A stretch of DNA of 64,000 bases from Tannerellaceae bacterium (GCA_031255855.1 JAIRRS010000152.1:148292-212291); one strand, 5' to 3'. Positions 55,115 to 64,000 are shown, numbered from the stretch's first letter. Notes: generated from the letters alone by a model not told the origin. Numbers and translations are program-made.

Positions 55115-55539
55115 TTCAGGCTCTTTTTGTGGCGGATGATGGTCAGTAAATCGGTTAGTTGGCTTTCCCCTTTTACGTCGATTATCATAGGAATCAACCG
55201 GCCGGAAGGTTTAGCCTGGGCAAAATCAGCCTTGATGCTTTCGAATATATCCAATGCAGCGATGCCTTCGAGATGCTTTTCGGTGAAGTAAAAACTCGTT
55301 TTGAAGAAACCTTCCCAGACGGAAAGCCAAAGGATTGTCTTTTTCTTATACACGACTTTGCAGAGCCAGGCTTTGCCGTCGTTGTAGAATCGCCATTCGG
55401 GAGTCAGGGCGTACTCTTCGTTGGTGATTGTAGTGAGGAATGACTCCAGTACGGGGTAAATTGTTTCTCCGAGGGTGGCTTTTAATACTTCGTTCGAGGG
55501 GTATATGTCGGGGGTTCTTAATAACATTTGTGCTTCCAT
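55111..55539 (-). CDS. DUF3788-family protein
   Basis: This 142-residue soluble protein has the DUF3788 pattern: NEVLKATLGETIYPVLESFL in the N-terminal helix, the aromatic core ALTPEWRFYNDGKAWLCKVV, then YKKKTILWLSVWEGFFKTSF, YFTEKHLEGIAALDIF and a C-terminal DLLTIIRHKKSLK. The fold resembles YdhG/DUF1801-type or heat-shock-like domains; no reaction is established. It lies between two damaged genes (ClbS/DfsB upstream, AlkD downstream) and appears to be intact, with its stop overlapping the AlkD remnant. Confidence 0.88.
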   Translation of the reverse strand: MEAQMLLRTPDIYPSNEVLKATLGETIYPVLESFLTTITNEEYALTPEWRFYNDGKAWLCKVVYKKKTILWLSVWEGFFKTSFYFTEKHLEGIAALDIFESIKADFAQAKPSGRLIPMIIDVKGESQLTDLLTIIRHKKSLK

Positions 55540-55551
55540 GAGGATGTTTTT

Positions 55552-55900
55552 TTAGTTTTTGATATGCTGTTTTATCTTTTTCATTGCCCAGTCGTAATGG
55601 CTGGATGTTGCCGAAACACAATAGCTGCCCGACGTTCATCTGCGGATAGGTTTTCCAGTTATAGAGTTCGGGCAGGAAGTTGGCAGCTTTGCCGTCTTTG
55701 TTTGCGTTGACCCATTTCAGGAGTAGTTGATGCCATTCGTAGAGGTGTACCAAGACATCGCGGAGGTTTCTGTCGCGGTCTTCGAACGAAAATTCAGCGT
55801 GTTGTTTTTCTTCGGGCATGGAAGCGATAAGTTTCCAGAGTTTGTCGAACTCTCCGTTTGCTGCAACGATCAAGGTGTCTTTGGTGGTTGGTCTTGCCAT
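55552..55900 (-). pseudogene. ClbS/DfsB-family gene broken by internal deletion and frameshift
   Basis: The first 89 codons (from ATG 55900) match ClbS/DfsB four-helix-bundle proteins, with MARPTTKDTLIVAANGEFDK, EDRDRNLRDVLVHLYEWHQL and LYNWKTYPQMN. At about 55629-55634 the reading frame changes. A different frame from there to the TAA at 55552-55554 restores the family's normal C-terminus (YCVSATSSHYDWAMKKIKQH). Compared with full proteins (about 170 residues, from memory) roughly 55-60 residues between are missing. A product from the original frame would instead run 186 residues through unrelated sequence to 55346. ClbS relatives protect against DNA-damaging colibactin-type compounds; this copy is probably inactive. 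Confidence 0.8.
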
Positions 55901-56364
55901 AATCACTTTTGTTTTAAGATGTAGGAATCAAAAATAGTATATATTATCCGGTTTTAGGAGTACCCGGATGAATAAAAGCCACTATAGATAATGTTAATTA
56001 TTATTTATATTATTATTCGTACACATTGCTCTTTTTGATATAAAAATTTATCTTTGTAACTAAGATGTGCTTGGAGATTTTACGATTTTATGTCATATTA
56101 TCGATTCTCTATCTAAGAACCATTTTGAAAAGCATTGTTTGAATAGTATTGTTAATCGATTTTAGGGCTACACATTTGATGCTGACGTAAGTAATGGAAT
56201 TCAAGGAATAACCCCATTTGCTATAATGAGATTTTATAATAATGATTGGTGGGAAATTATAACGAATGAGCTGTATAAGAATGCTTTTCAAATAATGACA
56301 TAGTAGAAATACCATGTGTATTAGGGGCATCATTTGAATATTAATTCAAATTACGATAGATGAT
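55901..56364. other. AT-rich gap with a coding remnant before the FtsX-type gene
   Basis: Composition drops to very AT-rich at about 55980. A plus-strand frame without a start (56166-56303) reads GYTFDADVSNGIQGITPFAI then MRFYNNDWWEIITNELYKNA and stops at a TAG; it looks like a gene tail but I cannot name it. The rest shows no feature. Confidence 0.4.
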
Positions 56365-58698
56365 ATGAAAAGATTTTTTAAAGAGTTCATTAGGATTGTC
56401 AGCAAATATAAAATTGCTGTTTTGCTAAATATATTGAGCTTAAGTCTAGCTTTAGCAACTTCTATTGTCTTAATTATACAATTTCAGCATGAATGGGGTT
56501 ATGACAAGTTTCACAAAGACTATTCTCGTATATTCAGGTTAGGCTTGTATGATCAAGAATGGGGAAACCAAGTAGTATTGTCTAGACCATTCATTGATGA
56601 ATTTATAAAGTCTTCCCCACATATATTATCTGGGGCATTATATAATGGATGGGAGATGACCTTAAATTTCAACACAAATGATAGCGATCATAAATATCAA
56701 GATAAGGCAATTCAAATATATTCGTCTTTTTTAGATATTTTCAATTTTGAAATCATATATGGCGATGTTTCAAAATTTGAAGAGCCTAATATGGTGATTA
56801 TTCCCGAATCGCTTTTTAATAAATTATTCAAAAATAAGAATTCAAATAATTTAATAATTGTGGATAATTGGAAATATGAGATACTTGCCGTTTATAAAGA
56901 CTTCCCTGATAATTCTATCATTAAAAATGTGATATACATGGCTTTTCCAAAGGACAAAGATGTGGATTTTTGGTATGGCCAAAATTATCAATTATTTATA
57001 AAAGTAGACAACAATAACAATATTGACAATATTATTAATAACTTCAAATCCACATTTAAACATGATATGTATTCTTGGGAATCCAGGGATTTACGATTAA
57101 CAAATGTGTCTAATATATATTATGAGAGTGATGCGAAATTTGATTCAAACACAACGAAAGGAAATAAATCTATCGTTTTGTTATTGTTTTCGCTCGCAAT
57201 TATAATTTTACTGATCGCATCAGTAAATTTCAACAACTTTAACAACGCTTTAATTCCTATTAGACTGAAAAGTATTAATATTCAAAAAATATTAGGATCT
57301 ACTACGATTAACCTTAGATTTAAATTACTTATAGAAAATATACTAATAATTTGTATTTCATTTTTGTTATCGCTTTTTTTTGTTAAAATAATTTCATTGT
57401 CTTTTATCAATGAAATGATACAAGTGGATTTATCGTTTAACAAAAATATAAATAGTATAATTCTAATGTTTGTTTTCGTCTTGTTGATTGGTTTTTTTAT
57501 TGGTATATATCCAATTATTAGACTGACATCACATAAGCTTTCCGCAATGTTATCTGGAAGATTTTATACTAAAAAAAGTGGAATTATTAAGTATGGATTA
57601 GTATGTTTTCAATTCATTGTCACATTTGTATTAATAATGGCATCGTTAAATATCGTTTCTCAAAATAAATATTTGAAAAATACTATTTTTGGTTTCGATA
57701 AAAATAATGTAATTATAATGCAACTCAGTAATACATTGAGAAGTAAAATTGATGTTTTATATGAAAAAATAGCGTCTTCTCCTAATTTTGAAAATATAGG
57801 TTATTCACAAACTTTATTTTCCGGATCAGACGTATATCCTAAATGGGGATTTAAACATATGAACAATGATATTTCATTTTACACGCTTGTTGTTGATAAG
57901 AATTTTTTAAAGGTTATGGGTATAACTGTTCTAAATGGAAGAAATTTCAATGAAGATGACAACTTGAAAAGTGGAGGATCATACATAATTAATGAGATTG
58001 GAAGAAATACTTTTGGTTTAAATATTGGTGATAAGATAACGGTTAATTTCAACGATTTTGCTCAAGGTGAGATTGTTGGATTTATTTATGATATTAATTT
58101 TCAATCTTTGCGAAATTCAATCGAGCCTATGTGCTTTCATTTAGTCGAGTCAAACAGAAATCCATACTATGAATATGCTTATATAAAAGCCGCAAATAAT
58201 ATCAACATAAACGATGCTAAAGAACAATTATATGGTATAATTGAGTCAATAGATGATGCTTACAATTTGGACTTTGTTGAATTTGGCTCAATAATTGATG
58301 GATTGTATAAGAATGAGGCAAATCTATCATCTCTTATATCATTGTTTAGTATTATGGCTATTCTAATTTCTCTTGTTGGTGTTTTAGGTATTGTGATATT
58401 TGATAACCAACAAAGAAAAAGAGAAGTTTCAATAAGAAAAGTGTATGGAGCATCAAAATGGGATATATTAAAATCGATAACTATTCTTTATTTCAAAATT
58501 ATTTCCTCCTGTTTTTTTCTGTCAATACCTGTCTCGTTGTCATTTCATAAGAAATGGTTGGAAAATTTTGCATTTAAAGAAGATGTACTTTGGTGGAATT
58601 ATATTCTAATTTTCATCTTTGTTGAATTTTTAACATTGACAATTGTAGTATTTTATAGCTATAAATCTGCAACGGAAAATCCAGTAAAAAATATATGA
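56365..58698 (+). CDS. FtsX/MacB-type ABC transporter permease, AT-rich
   Basis: This 777-residue protein has two FtsX-like halves, each with an N-terminal helix, a periplasmic domain and a set of helices: helix 1 (KIAVLLNILSLSLALATSIV), helices near 270-420 (SIVLLLFSLAIIILLIASV, IILMFVFVLLIGFFIGIYP), a helix near 412 (GLVCFQFIVTFVLIMASLN) and three near the end (LISLFSIMAILISLVGVLGI, then KIISSCFFLSIPVSLSF). VSIRKVYGASKWDILKS is the conserved coupling-loop motif. This is the plan of Bacteroidetes MacB-like permeases, which export peptides or lipids with a partner ATPase. No ATPase gene adjoins it. Codon use is far more AT-rich than in neighbours, which suggests recent acquisition. Confidence 0.9.
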   Translation: MKRFFKEFIRIVSKYKIAVLLNILSLSLALATSIVLIIQFQHEWGYDKFHKDYSRIFRLGLYDQEWGNQVVLSRPFIDEFIKSSPHILSGALYNGWEMTLNFNTNDSDHKYQDKAIQIYSSFLDIFNFEIIYGDVSKFEEPNMVIIPESLFNKLFKNKNSNNLIIVDNWKYEILAVYKDFPDNSIIKNVIYMAFPKDKDVDFWYGQNYQLFIKVDNNNNIDNIINNFKSTFKHDMYSWESRDLRLTNVSNIYYESDAKFDSNTTKGNKSIVLLLFSLAIIILLIASVNFNNFNNALIPIRLKSINIQKILGSTTINLRFKLLIENILIICISFLLSLFFVKIISLSFINEMIQVDLSFNKNINSIILMFVFVLLIGFFIGIYPIIRLTSHKLSAMLSGRFYTKKSGIIKYGLVCFQFIVTFVLIMASLNIVSQNKYLKNTIFGFDKNNVIIMQLSNTLRSKIDVLYEKIASSPNFENIGYSQTLFSGSDVYPKWGFKHMNNDISFYTLVVDKNFLKVMGITVLNGRNFNEDDNLKSGGSYIINEIGRNTFGLNIGDKITVNFNDFAQGEIVGFIYDINFQSLRNSIEPMCFHLVESNRNPYYEYAYIKAANNININDAKEQLYGIIESIDDAYNLDFVEFGSIIDGLYKNEANLSSLISLFSIMAILISLVGVLGIVIFDNQQRKREVSIRKVYGASKWDILKSITILYFKIISSCFFLSIPVSLSFHKKWLENFAFKEDVLWWNYILIFIFVEFLTLTIVVFYSYKSATENPVKNI

Positions 58699-58831
58699 AT
58701 TAAATTATGTATATAGATACAGAGTACGCCGGGTCACGTGAAAGATATAAAAAAAGAGTATTTATGGGCTAAGTATGGAAAAGTAGCAAAACAAAGAAAA
58801 AAATGATAATTTAAAAATATATATCAATTGT

Positions 58832-59746
58832 TTATATTTTATTTTTCTTATTTTTCTTCTCTTTCTTTCCTTTTAAATATAACTGATAGCTATTGATTAT
58901 ATTCTGCCACAATACATAGGCAGCGGGGGCGACAGACGAGATAGGATTTAAATAAGTTTGTGCCATCCAAATGGCAAGAATGGTGTTTTTTTGCCCCAAC
59001 CCTTGCCCGCAAGATACCGGGTCGCCATACCGTTTGCCAATGCGTCTTCCCAACAAGAACTGTCCAACACAAATAAACAAGGCGGCGACAGCAAGGCTAA
59101 TCTCCACCTTGTAATCGGGATTTTTCTGCTCTACCAGAAATTTTGCCGTATTGCCGGTTACGATGGTCAATGCAACTGCCCATAAATAGAATGAAAGGCT
59201 GGGTATGTTTGCTATTGTTTTGGTCACTTTAGGAACGGAACGTTGCATAATCCATGCTACGAACAATGGGAAAAGTAAAATGGGGAGCACCTTTTTACAT
59301 ATATATATAAAAGCTTCGGCAAACGACATTTCCGTATGGAGCCCTATGAACGGGAAAAACAAAGGAGCCGCAATAGCCACTCCTATATTACATAATAAAA
59401 GGTAGCTGGTAAGAAACGCCACGTTGCCCCCCAACATACCTGTTATAACAGCAGCGGAAATGGCTGTCGGCGCCAATACACAGATAAAGGCTCCTTGTGC
59501 TACAATGGGATGATACAGCCTTACAAGCCCATAAACAATCAGGCAACCCACCATTTGGATGAATAATAGCCAAATGTGTGGCGGACGGATATGGATATCA
59601 CGCGGCGACAGCTTGCAAAAAGTAATAAATAACATGATAAAAATGATGTAAGGCGCAAGGATAATCAGACGACTAACCCATGGATAGGCAGATATTCCGA
59701 TTATCATCGCAATCGGCAGCGTCCAGTTCCTTATTGTTTGCAACAC
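58832..59746 (-). CDS. Bile acid:sodium symporter (BASS)-family transporter
   Basis: This 304-residue protein has nine to ten predicted membrane helices and the family's helix pattern: IFIMLFITFCKLSPRDI in helix 2, AFICVLAPTAISAAVITGML near 90-110 with the crossed-region Pro-Thr, SFYLWAVALTIVTGNTAKFL and a late GDPVSCGQGLGQKNTILAIW segment. BASS members co-transport sodium with organic anions such as bile acids or small carboxylates. The substrate here is not known. The tail is basic and Lys-rich. Minus-strand TATCTTTG (59767-59774) is the likely -7 box. It diverges from the IMP dehydrogenase gene. Confidence 0.88.
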   Translation of the reverse strand: MLQTIRNWTLPIAMIIGISAYPWVSRLIILAPYIIFIMLFITFCKLSPRDIHIRPPHIWLLFIQMVGCLIVYGLVRLYHPIVAQGAFICVLAPTAISAAVITGMLGGNVAFLTSYLLLCNIGVAIAAPLFFPFIGLHTEMSFAEAFIYICKKVLPILLFPLFVAWIMQRSVPKVTKTIANIPSLSFYLWAVALTIVTGNTAKFLVEQKNPDYKVEISLAVAALFICVGQFLLGRRIGKRYGDPVSCGQGLGQKNTILAIWMAQTYLNPISSVAPAAYVLWQNIINSYQLYLKGKKEKKNKKNKI

Positions 59747-59848
59747 ATCGTTTTGATTAGAAGCAGCAAAGATACTTCTTTATTTTTTTATTATATCATG
59801 GGAATTGATTAATTTTGCACGATTATTCCTTAGTAAAATATAATCAGT
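59747..59848. promoter_or_regulatory. Divergent promoters of the BASS transporter and IMP dehydrogenase genes
   Basis: Minus-strand TATCTTTG (59767-59774) and plus-strand TAATTTTG (59810-59817) are the -7 boxes. The plus-strand box lies 31 bases before the guaB ATG. Confidence 0.6.
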
Positions 59849-61342
59849 ATGGCAATATACTTAAACGATGTCTCAAGGACTTTTGGAGAATACCTCCTTA
59901 TTCCCGGCTTAACAACCAAACTATGTGTGCCCTCCAACATATCGTTGCGTACTCCTCTTGTGAAGCATAAATCAGGTGAAATGCCTGCTATTCGTTTGAA
60001 TATCCCGTTTGTTTCGGCGATTATGCAATCCGTTTCCGGCCCGGAATTGGCTATTGAATTGGCTCGCAATGGCGGGATTTCTTTTATTTTCGGTTCCCAG
60101 CCAATTGAAAGTCAGGTTGAAATGGTACGTAAAGTAAAGAAATTCAAGTCAGGTTTCGTGGTGAGCGACTCAAACCTTACGCCGGAACACAGGCTGTCTG
60201 ATGTGTTGGAGCTTGTCAAAAAAATGGGACATTCTACGATTGGAATTACAGACGATGGTACGCCCAACGGTAAATTATTAGGATTGGTTACCAGCCGTGA
60301 TTTCCGTCCGGAGAAAGACGATCACAATATGAAAGTGAAGTTTTTCATGACTCCTTTTGAGAAATTGCATGTCGGCAAAGTAGGTATCTCTTTATCGGAG
60401 GCCAACCAAATCATTTGGGAGCATAAATTAAATACACTGCCAATTATAGACGAAAATCAAAACCTGGCCTATTTTGTTTTCCGTAAAGACTATGATAGCC
60501 ATAGGGAAAATCCGTATGAATTATCAGGTTCGGATAAAACGTTATTAGTTGGTGCCGGTATTAATACCCGTGATTATAAAGAACGCGTGCCTGCTTTGAT
60601 AGAAGCCGGTGTGGATGTATTGTGTATCGACTCGTCCGACGGCTATTCGGAATGGCAACAAGAAACGCTGGAATGGATCAAGAAAGAATATAACGACAAT
60701 ATATTGGTCGGCGCCGGAAACGTGGTTGACAGGGATGGGTTTGAATACCTTGTAAAAGCAGGGGCCGACTTCGTTAAAGTAGGTATCGGCGGCGGTTCTA
60801 TCTGTATCACCCGCGAACAAAAAGGTATCGGGCGCGGACAAGCCACAGCTATCATGGATGTAGCACAAGCCCGCGACGAATATTTGAAAAATACGGGAAT
60901 TTACATCCCGATTTGCAGCGATGGAGGATTGGTTCACGATTACCACATGGTACTTGCGTTGGCTATGGGAGCCGACTTCCTGATGATGGGACGCTACTTT
61001 GCCCGTTTCGACGAATCTCCTTCCAAGAAGCTCCGGATTGGTAATAATTACGTGAAAGAATACTGGGGAGAAGGTTCAAACCGTGCGCAAAACTGGCAAC
61101 GGTATGATATGGGAGGCACCGAATCATTGAAATTCGAAGAAGGGGTAGACAGTTATGTTCCGTATGCAGGGAAAATGAAAGATAATCTGGCGATTACACT
61201 GGGCAAAATGAAAGCAACCATGTGTAGTTGCGGGGCTGTAACGATAGAAGAATTGCAAAGGAATGCCAAGATTACATTAGTTTCGTCAACCAGTATTGTG
61301 GAAGGTGGCGCACACGATGTAATTTTGAAAGAACAGACATAA
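59849..61342 (+). CDS. guaB: IMP dehydrogenase, Tritrichomonas-like type
   Basis: This 497-residue enzyme oxidises IMP to XMP with NAD, the committed step of GMP synthesis. The catalytic loop [12 protein letters not shown] carries the nucleophile at C319, and the mobile flap NWQRYDMGG has R418 and Y419. These numbers are the same as the well-studied Tritrichomonas foetus enzyme (C319, R418, Y419, from memory), and the surrounding sequence ([84 protein letters not shown]) resembles it more than common bacterial GuaB, in which the loop reads GPGSICTTR. A CBS-like region is present at about 105-230. A terminator at 61370-61413 follows. Confidence 0.95.
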   Translation: MAIYLNDVSRTFGEYLLIPGLTTKLCVPSNISLRTPLVKHKSGEMPAIRLNIPFVSAIMQSVSGPELAIELARNGGISFIFGSQPIESQVEMVRKVKKFKSGFVVSDSNLTPEHRLSDVLELVKKMGHSTIGITDDGTPNGKLLGLVTSRDFRPEKDDHNMKVKFFMTPFEKLHVGKVGISLSEANQIIWEHKLNTLPIIDENQNLAYFVFRKDYDSHRENPYELSGSDKTLLVGAGINTRDYKERVPALIEAGVDVLCIDSSDGYSEWQQETLEWIKKEYNDNILVGAGNVVDRDGFEYLVKAGADFVKVGIGGGSICITREQKGIGRGQATAIMDVAQARDEYLKNTGIYIPICSDGGLVHDYHMVLALAMGADFLMMGRYFARFDESPSKKLRIGNNYVKEYWGEGSNRAQNWQRYDMGGTESLKFEEGVDSYVPYAGKMKDNLAITLGKMKATMCSCGAVTIEELQRNAKITLVSSTSIVEGGAHDVILKEQT

Positions 61343-61369
61343 TCATCTTTATATGAAATATGAACACAG

Positions 61370-61413
61370 GCCCGGCTCTTTCTTTTTTATAAATGAAAGA
61401 AATCGGGCTTTTT
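61370..61413 (+). terminator. Terminator of guaB
   Basis: GCCCGGCTCTTTC (61370-61382) pairs imperfectly with GAAAGAAATCGGGC (61395-61408), followed by T. An in-frame ATG at 61393 lies inside it, so I reject that ATG as the start of the next gene. Confidence 0.75.
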
Positions 61414-61428
61414 AAATATGAATACATT

Positions 61429-63624
61429 ATGAGAAAAAGAATTTTATTTGTTTTAACAATGGTTTTAGGGTGGATGAATACAATTGCGGCAGAACAACCC
61501 CCAATACGTATCTCGACAAATGAGACAGACCTTATCTTGTCGGTTGCTCCTAACGGGCGTTTATATCAAGGATATTTGGGTAAGCGATTGTCGAACGAAT
61601 CGGATGTGGCCAACTTTTCATATTATGCGCCGGCCGGTTTGGGTGGGAGTAATACTTCCAGAGGTTGGGAAACCTACCCCGGCTCAGGCGCTGAGGATTA
61701 TTTCGAACCGGCTTTTGCCATTACCCACAATGATGGAAATATGACTACTGTCCTGACGTATGTTTCTTCGGAAATTGAAAAGATAGACAATAATGTCACA
61801 CAAACAATCATTTACCTGAAAGACAAGGTTTATCCGATAGATGTAACCCTCCATTATATCTCTTATGGAAAGGAAAACGTCATCAAATCATGGAGTGAAA
61901 TTAAACATTCCGGGAAAAAACCTGTAACCATTTGGCGGTACGCTTCTAATATGCTCTATTTTGAGAATGCCCGTTACTTCCTTACGGAATTCAGTGGCGA
62001 TTGGGCAAAGGAAGTTAATATGAGCAGTCAGGAACTGCAATTCGGGAAAAAGATAATCGACACAAAGCTTGGCGCCCGGGCGGCTATGCACACGTATCCG
62101 TTCTTTGAATTGGGTTTGGATGGAATTCCCCGCGAAAATGAAGGAGAGGTTCTGTTGGGTACATTGGGTTGGACGGGTAATTTCCAGTTTACTTTCGAAG
62201 TGGATAATGCAGGCAACTTACGGGTGATTTCAGGTATTAACCCTTATGCTTCGATGTATGAATTAAAGCCGAACGAAATTTTCAAAACACCGGAATTCAT
62301 CTTTACGTTAAGCAGTTGCGGGACGGGGAAAGCCAGTCGTGACATCCATGATTGGGCGCGTCAATATCAACTGAAAGACGGTAAGGGCGACCGGCTGACC
62401 CTTCTCAACAATTGGGAAGCGACTTACTTTAATTTTGATGAAAAAAAGCTGGAAGGATTGATGAAAGAAGCGGAAAGCCTCGGTGTTGATATGTTCTTGT
62501 TGGATGATGGTTGGTTTGCAAATAAATACCCGCGGGAAAACGACAGGGCTGGTCTTGGCGACTGGGAGGTAAATAGGAGTAAACTTCCCAATGGTATCCC
62601 TCACCTTGTGAAATCGGCAGCAGAAGCCGGTGTTAAGTTCGGTATTTGGATAGAGCCTGAAATGGTGAATCCCAAAAGCGAACTATTAGAGAAGCATCCT
62701 GAATGGGCGATACGCCTACCCAATCGTGAAACCTATTATTTTCGTAACCAATTGGTGCTGGATCTGAGTAACCCTGTAGTGCAAGACTATGTATTTGGAG
62801 TAGTAGATAAAATAATGATTGAAAATCCGAACATCGCCTATTTCAAATGGGATTGTAACAGTCCGATAACGAATGTTTATTCTCCTTATTTAAAGGACAA
62901 GCAAAACCAACTATATATAGATCATGTTCGTGGTGTATATAACGTATTTGAAAGGGTAAAGGAAAAATACCCGAATGTTCCGATGATGCTTTGTTCCGGC
63001 GGAGGAGCACGTTGCGATTATGAAGCATTAAAATACTTCACGGAATTTTGGTGTAGCGACAATACAGATCCGATAGAGCGTCTTTACATCCAATGGGGAT
63101 ACTCACATTTCTTCCCGGTTAAATCAATGGCGGCTCATGTTACAAGCTGGAATAAAGACACAAGTATCAAATTCCGTACGGATGTAGCGATGATGTGTAA
63201 GTTAGGTTTCGACATCAACCTAAAGGAAATGGACGAAAAAGAGTTGTCCTATTGCCAAAACGCAGTTGCAAACTATAACCGTATGAAACCTGTAATACTG
63301 GATGGTGATTTTTATCGTTTAGTATCTCCGTATGAAGCCAATCATACAGCCGTCATGCATGTATCCAAAACGAAGGAAAAAGCCGTATTGTATGCCTATG
63401 ATATTCATCCTCGTTATGGCGAAAAGCTACTGCCGGTCAAGTTACAGGGCCTTGAACCGTCCAAGAACTACAAGGTAGAAGAAATTAATCTTATGCCGGG
63501 AACTACTTCCCGTTTAGGAGAGAATGACAAAATATATTCGGGAGATTATTTAATGAAAGTCGGCCTAAAAGCCTTCACAAATGGCCAAATTAACAGTCGG
63601 ATAATAGAAATAACCCAACAATAA
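61429..63624 (+). CDS. Secreted alpha-galactosidase, glycoside hydrolase family 36
   Basis: This is a 731-residue protein. I start at ATG 61429, which begins a signal peptide (RKRILFVLTMVLGWMNTIAA); the upstream ATG at 61393 lies in a terminator hairpin. The N-terminal beta domain (about 25-310) precedes a (beta/alpha)8 barrel with VDMFLLDDGWFANKYPREND. The nucleophile is D475 in YFKWDCNSPI, and the acid/base is D544 in WCSDNTDPIER. A C-terminal beta domain closes the protein. It removes terminal alpha-1,6-galactose from raffinose-type or galactomannan glycans, probably in the periplasm or at the surface. It stands without SusCD genes close by and is followed by tRNA-Phe. Confidence 0.95.
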   Translation: MRKRILFVLTMVLGWMNTIAAEQPPIRISTNETDLILSVAPNGRLYQGYLGKRLSNESDVANFSYYAPAGLGGSNTSRGWETYPGSGAEDYFEPAFAITHNDGNMTTVLTYVSSEIEKIDNNVTQTIIYLKDKVYPIDVTLHYISYGKENVIKSWSEIKHSGKKPVTIWRYASNMLYFENARYFLTEFSGDWAKEVNMSSQELQFGKKIIDTKLGARAAMHTYPFFELGLDGIPRENEGEVLLGTLGWTGNFQFTFEVDNAGNLRVISGINPYASMYELKPNEIFKTPEFIFTLSSCGTGKASRDIHDWARQYQLKDGKGDRLTLLNNWEATYFNFDEKKLEGLMKEAESLGVDMFLLDDGWFANKYPRENDRAGLGDWEVNRSKLPNGIPHLVKSAAEAGVKFGIWIEPEMVNPKSELLEKHPEWAIRLPNRETYYFRNQLVLDLSNPVVQDYVFGVVDKIMIENPNIAYFKWDCNSPITNVYSPYLKDKQNQLYIDHVRGVYNVFERVKEKYPNVPMMLCSGGGARCDYEALKYFTEFWCSDNTDPIERLYIQWGYSHFFPVKSMAAHVTSWNKDTSIKFRTDVAMMCKLGFDINLKEMDEKELSYCQNAVANYNRMKPVILDGDFYRLVSPYEANHTAVMHVSKTKEKAVLYAYDIHPRYGEKLLPVKLQGLEPSKNYKVEEINLMPGTTSRLGENDKIYSGDYLMKVGLKAFTNGQINSRIIEITQQ

Positions 63625-63645
63625 TGAAAAAAAACGCCAAATGAG

Positions 63646-63675
63646 TTGCAGAATCAAAAAAACTGCATATCTTTG
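63646..63675 (+). promoter_or_regulatory. Promoter of tRNA-Phe
   Basis: TTG (63646-63648), an exact 19-base spacer and TATCTTTG (63668-63675) match the Bacteroidetes consensus; the tRNA starts 21 bases after the -7 box. Confidence 0.75.
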
Positions 63676-63695
63676 CACCCGTAATCAAAAAACGA

Positions 63696-63768
63696 GGTGC
63701 CATAGCTCAGTTGGTAGAGCAAAGGACTGAAAATCCTTGTGTCCCCGGTTCGATTCCTGGTGGCACCA
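63696..63768 (+). tRNA. tRNA-Phe (anticodon GAA)
   Basis: A 73-base cloverleaf has acceptor arms GGTGCCA and TGGCACC, a D arm with GCTCAGTTGGTAGAGC, an anticodon stem AAGGA/TCCTT and loop CTGAAAA with anticodon GAA (63729-63731). The T arm has CCCCGGTTCGATTCCTGG. Discriminator base A is encoded, and CCA is not, as is common in Bacteroidetes. Confidence 0.97.
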
Positions 63769-63792
63769 CGAAAGCAGAAAGCAAAAAGAAGT

Positions 63793-63835
63793 AAAACTCC
63801 GAAAGTCATTGATTTTCGGGGTTTTATATTTTTAA
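63793..63835 (+). terminator. Terminator downstream of tRNA-Phe
   Basis: Arms AAAACTCCGAAA and TTTTCGGGGTTTT pair with a G-T wobble, loop of 8 bases, followed by T. Confidence 0.75.
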
Positions 63836-64000
63836 ACGAAAAGCAAAACAGAGTGGAATATGGAAGTTGGAGTGGTGAAATAGGGGGTCAGTCCGAAAAC
63901 CCGGTTGTATTTATCTTCAGTTATGCGCATAAGTTTGCTAATCTAAACAAGAAGAATGGAATATCGGAAACTCCTCTAAACTGTCTTCTAAAAGCCTTTA
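63836..64000. other. Right-edge region without an identified gene
   Basis: A minus-strand frame open from the window edge (about 63921-63998) reads KAFRRQFRGVSDIPFFLFRL and stops. It may be the tail of a gene beyond the edge; I cannot identify it. Confidence 0.3.

Noticed and set aside
55346..55906. 186-residue protein as an intact ClbS/DfsB gene
   Set aside because: Only the first 89 residues fit the family; the rest is out-of-frame read-through over the DUF3788 gene.
61393..61428. Upstream ATG as the start of the alpha-galactosidase
   Set aside because: It lies in the guaB terminator hairpin, and the signal peptide begins at ATG 61429.

Overview
The window looks like a chromosomal segment from an anaerobic member of the Bacteroidales, most likely Tannerellaceae or Parabacteroides-like. 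Evidence for this is a SusC/SusD pair, many start-proximal promoters of the Bacteroidetes type (-7 box TAnnTTTG), a thrA / PGM-like kinase / thrC operon, an rpsF-rpsR-rplI operon, a B12-dependent ribonucleotide reductase and a monomeric [FeFe] hydrogenase. The genus is an inference. Apart from one AT-rich patch, base composition is fairly even.

Layout: 1-2490 holds the start of an EamA permease, an ECF-like sigma factor and a DUF695 protein. 2495-7496 is the threonine operon on the minus strand, with a possible leader peptide and attenuator. 7814-14435 (minus) carries an orphan NarL-type regulator, a small membrane protein, a DUF5009 membrane protein, a NagB-like/LmbE fusion and an ABC-F ATPase. 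14765-18288 holds pyrG and yidC. 18638-31967 is a large envelope operon: SusC, SusD, a surface-type lipoprotein, a DUF4369 lipoprotein, then two tandem copies of a two-gene cassette (DUF6057 membrane protein plus a TolB-like propeller lipoprotein with one CxxCH haem motif). 32014-34285 (minus) has kdsB and an NfeD-type protease.

From 34476 come a second sigma paralogue, ribosomal genes, a cell-wall amidase, an MCE/MlaD protein, dnaA, nrdJ, a CBM20-CBM20-GH77 amylomaltase, two bactofilins, folB, the [FeFe] hydrogenase and a HAD phosphatase. 50160-54490 has a Gfo/Idh oxidoreductase, a third sigma paralogue, a fluoride channel and a Tat-exported flavoprotein. 54597-55900 is a decaying cluster: MmcQ/YjbR and DUF3788 are intact, an AlkD-like gene is reduced to 50 codons, and a ClbS/DfsB gene has an internal deletion and frameshift. 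A strongly AT-rich FtsX/MacB-type permease follows (56365-58698), then a BASS-family transporter, an IMP dehydrogenase of the Tritrichomonas type, a GH36 alpha-galactosidase and tRNA-Phe.

The strongest leads are: the duplicated DUF6057/haem-propeller cassette in the SusCD operon; the NagB-like domain that has lost its catalytic residues; the eukaryote-parasite-like IMP dehydrogenase; the long upstream region shared by two sigma paralogues; a three-copy palindromic intergenic repeat; and the two deletion-damaged genes. Family names come from recognising sequence motifs; no database search was run.
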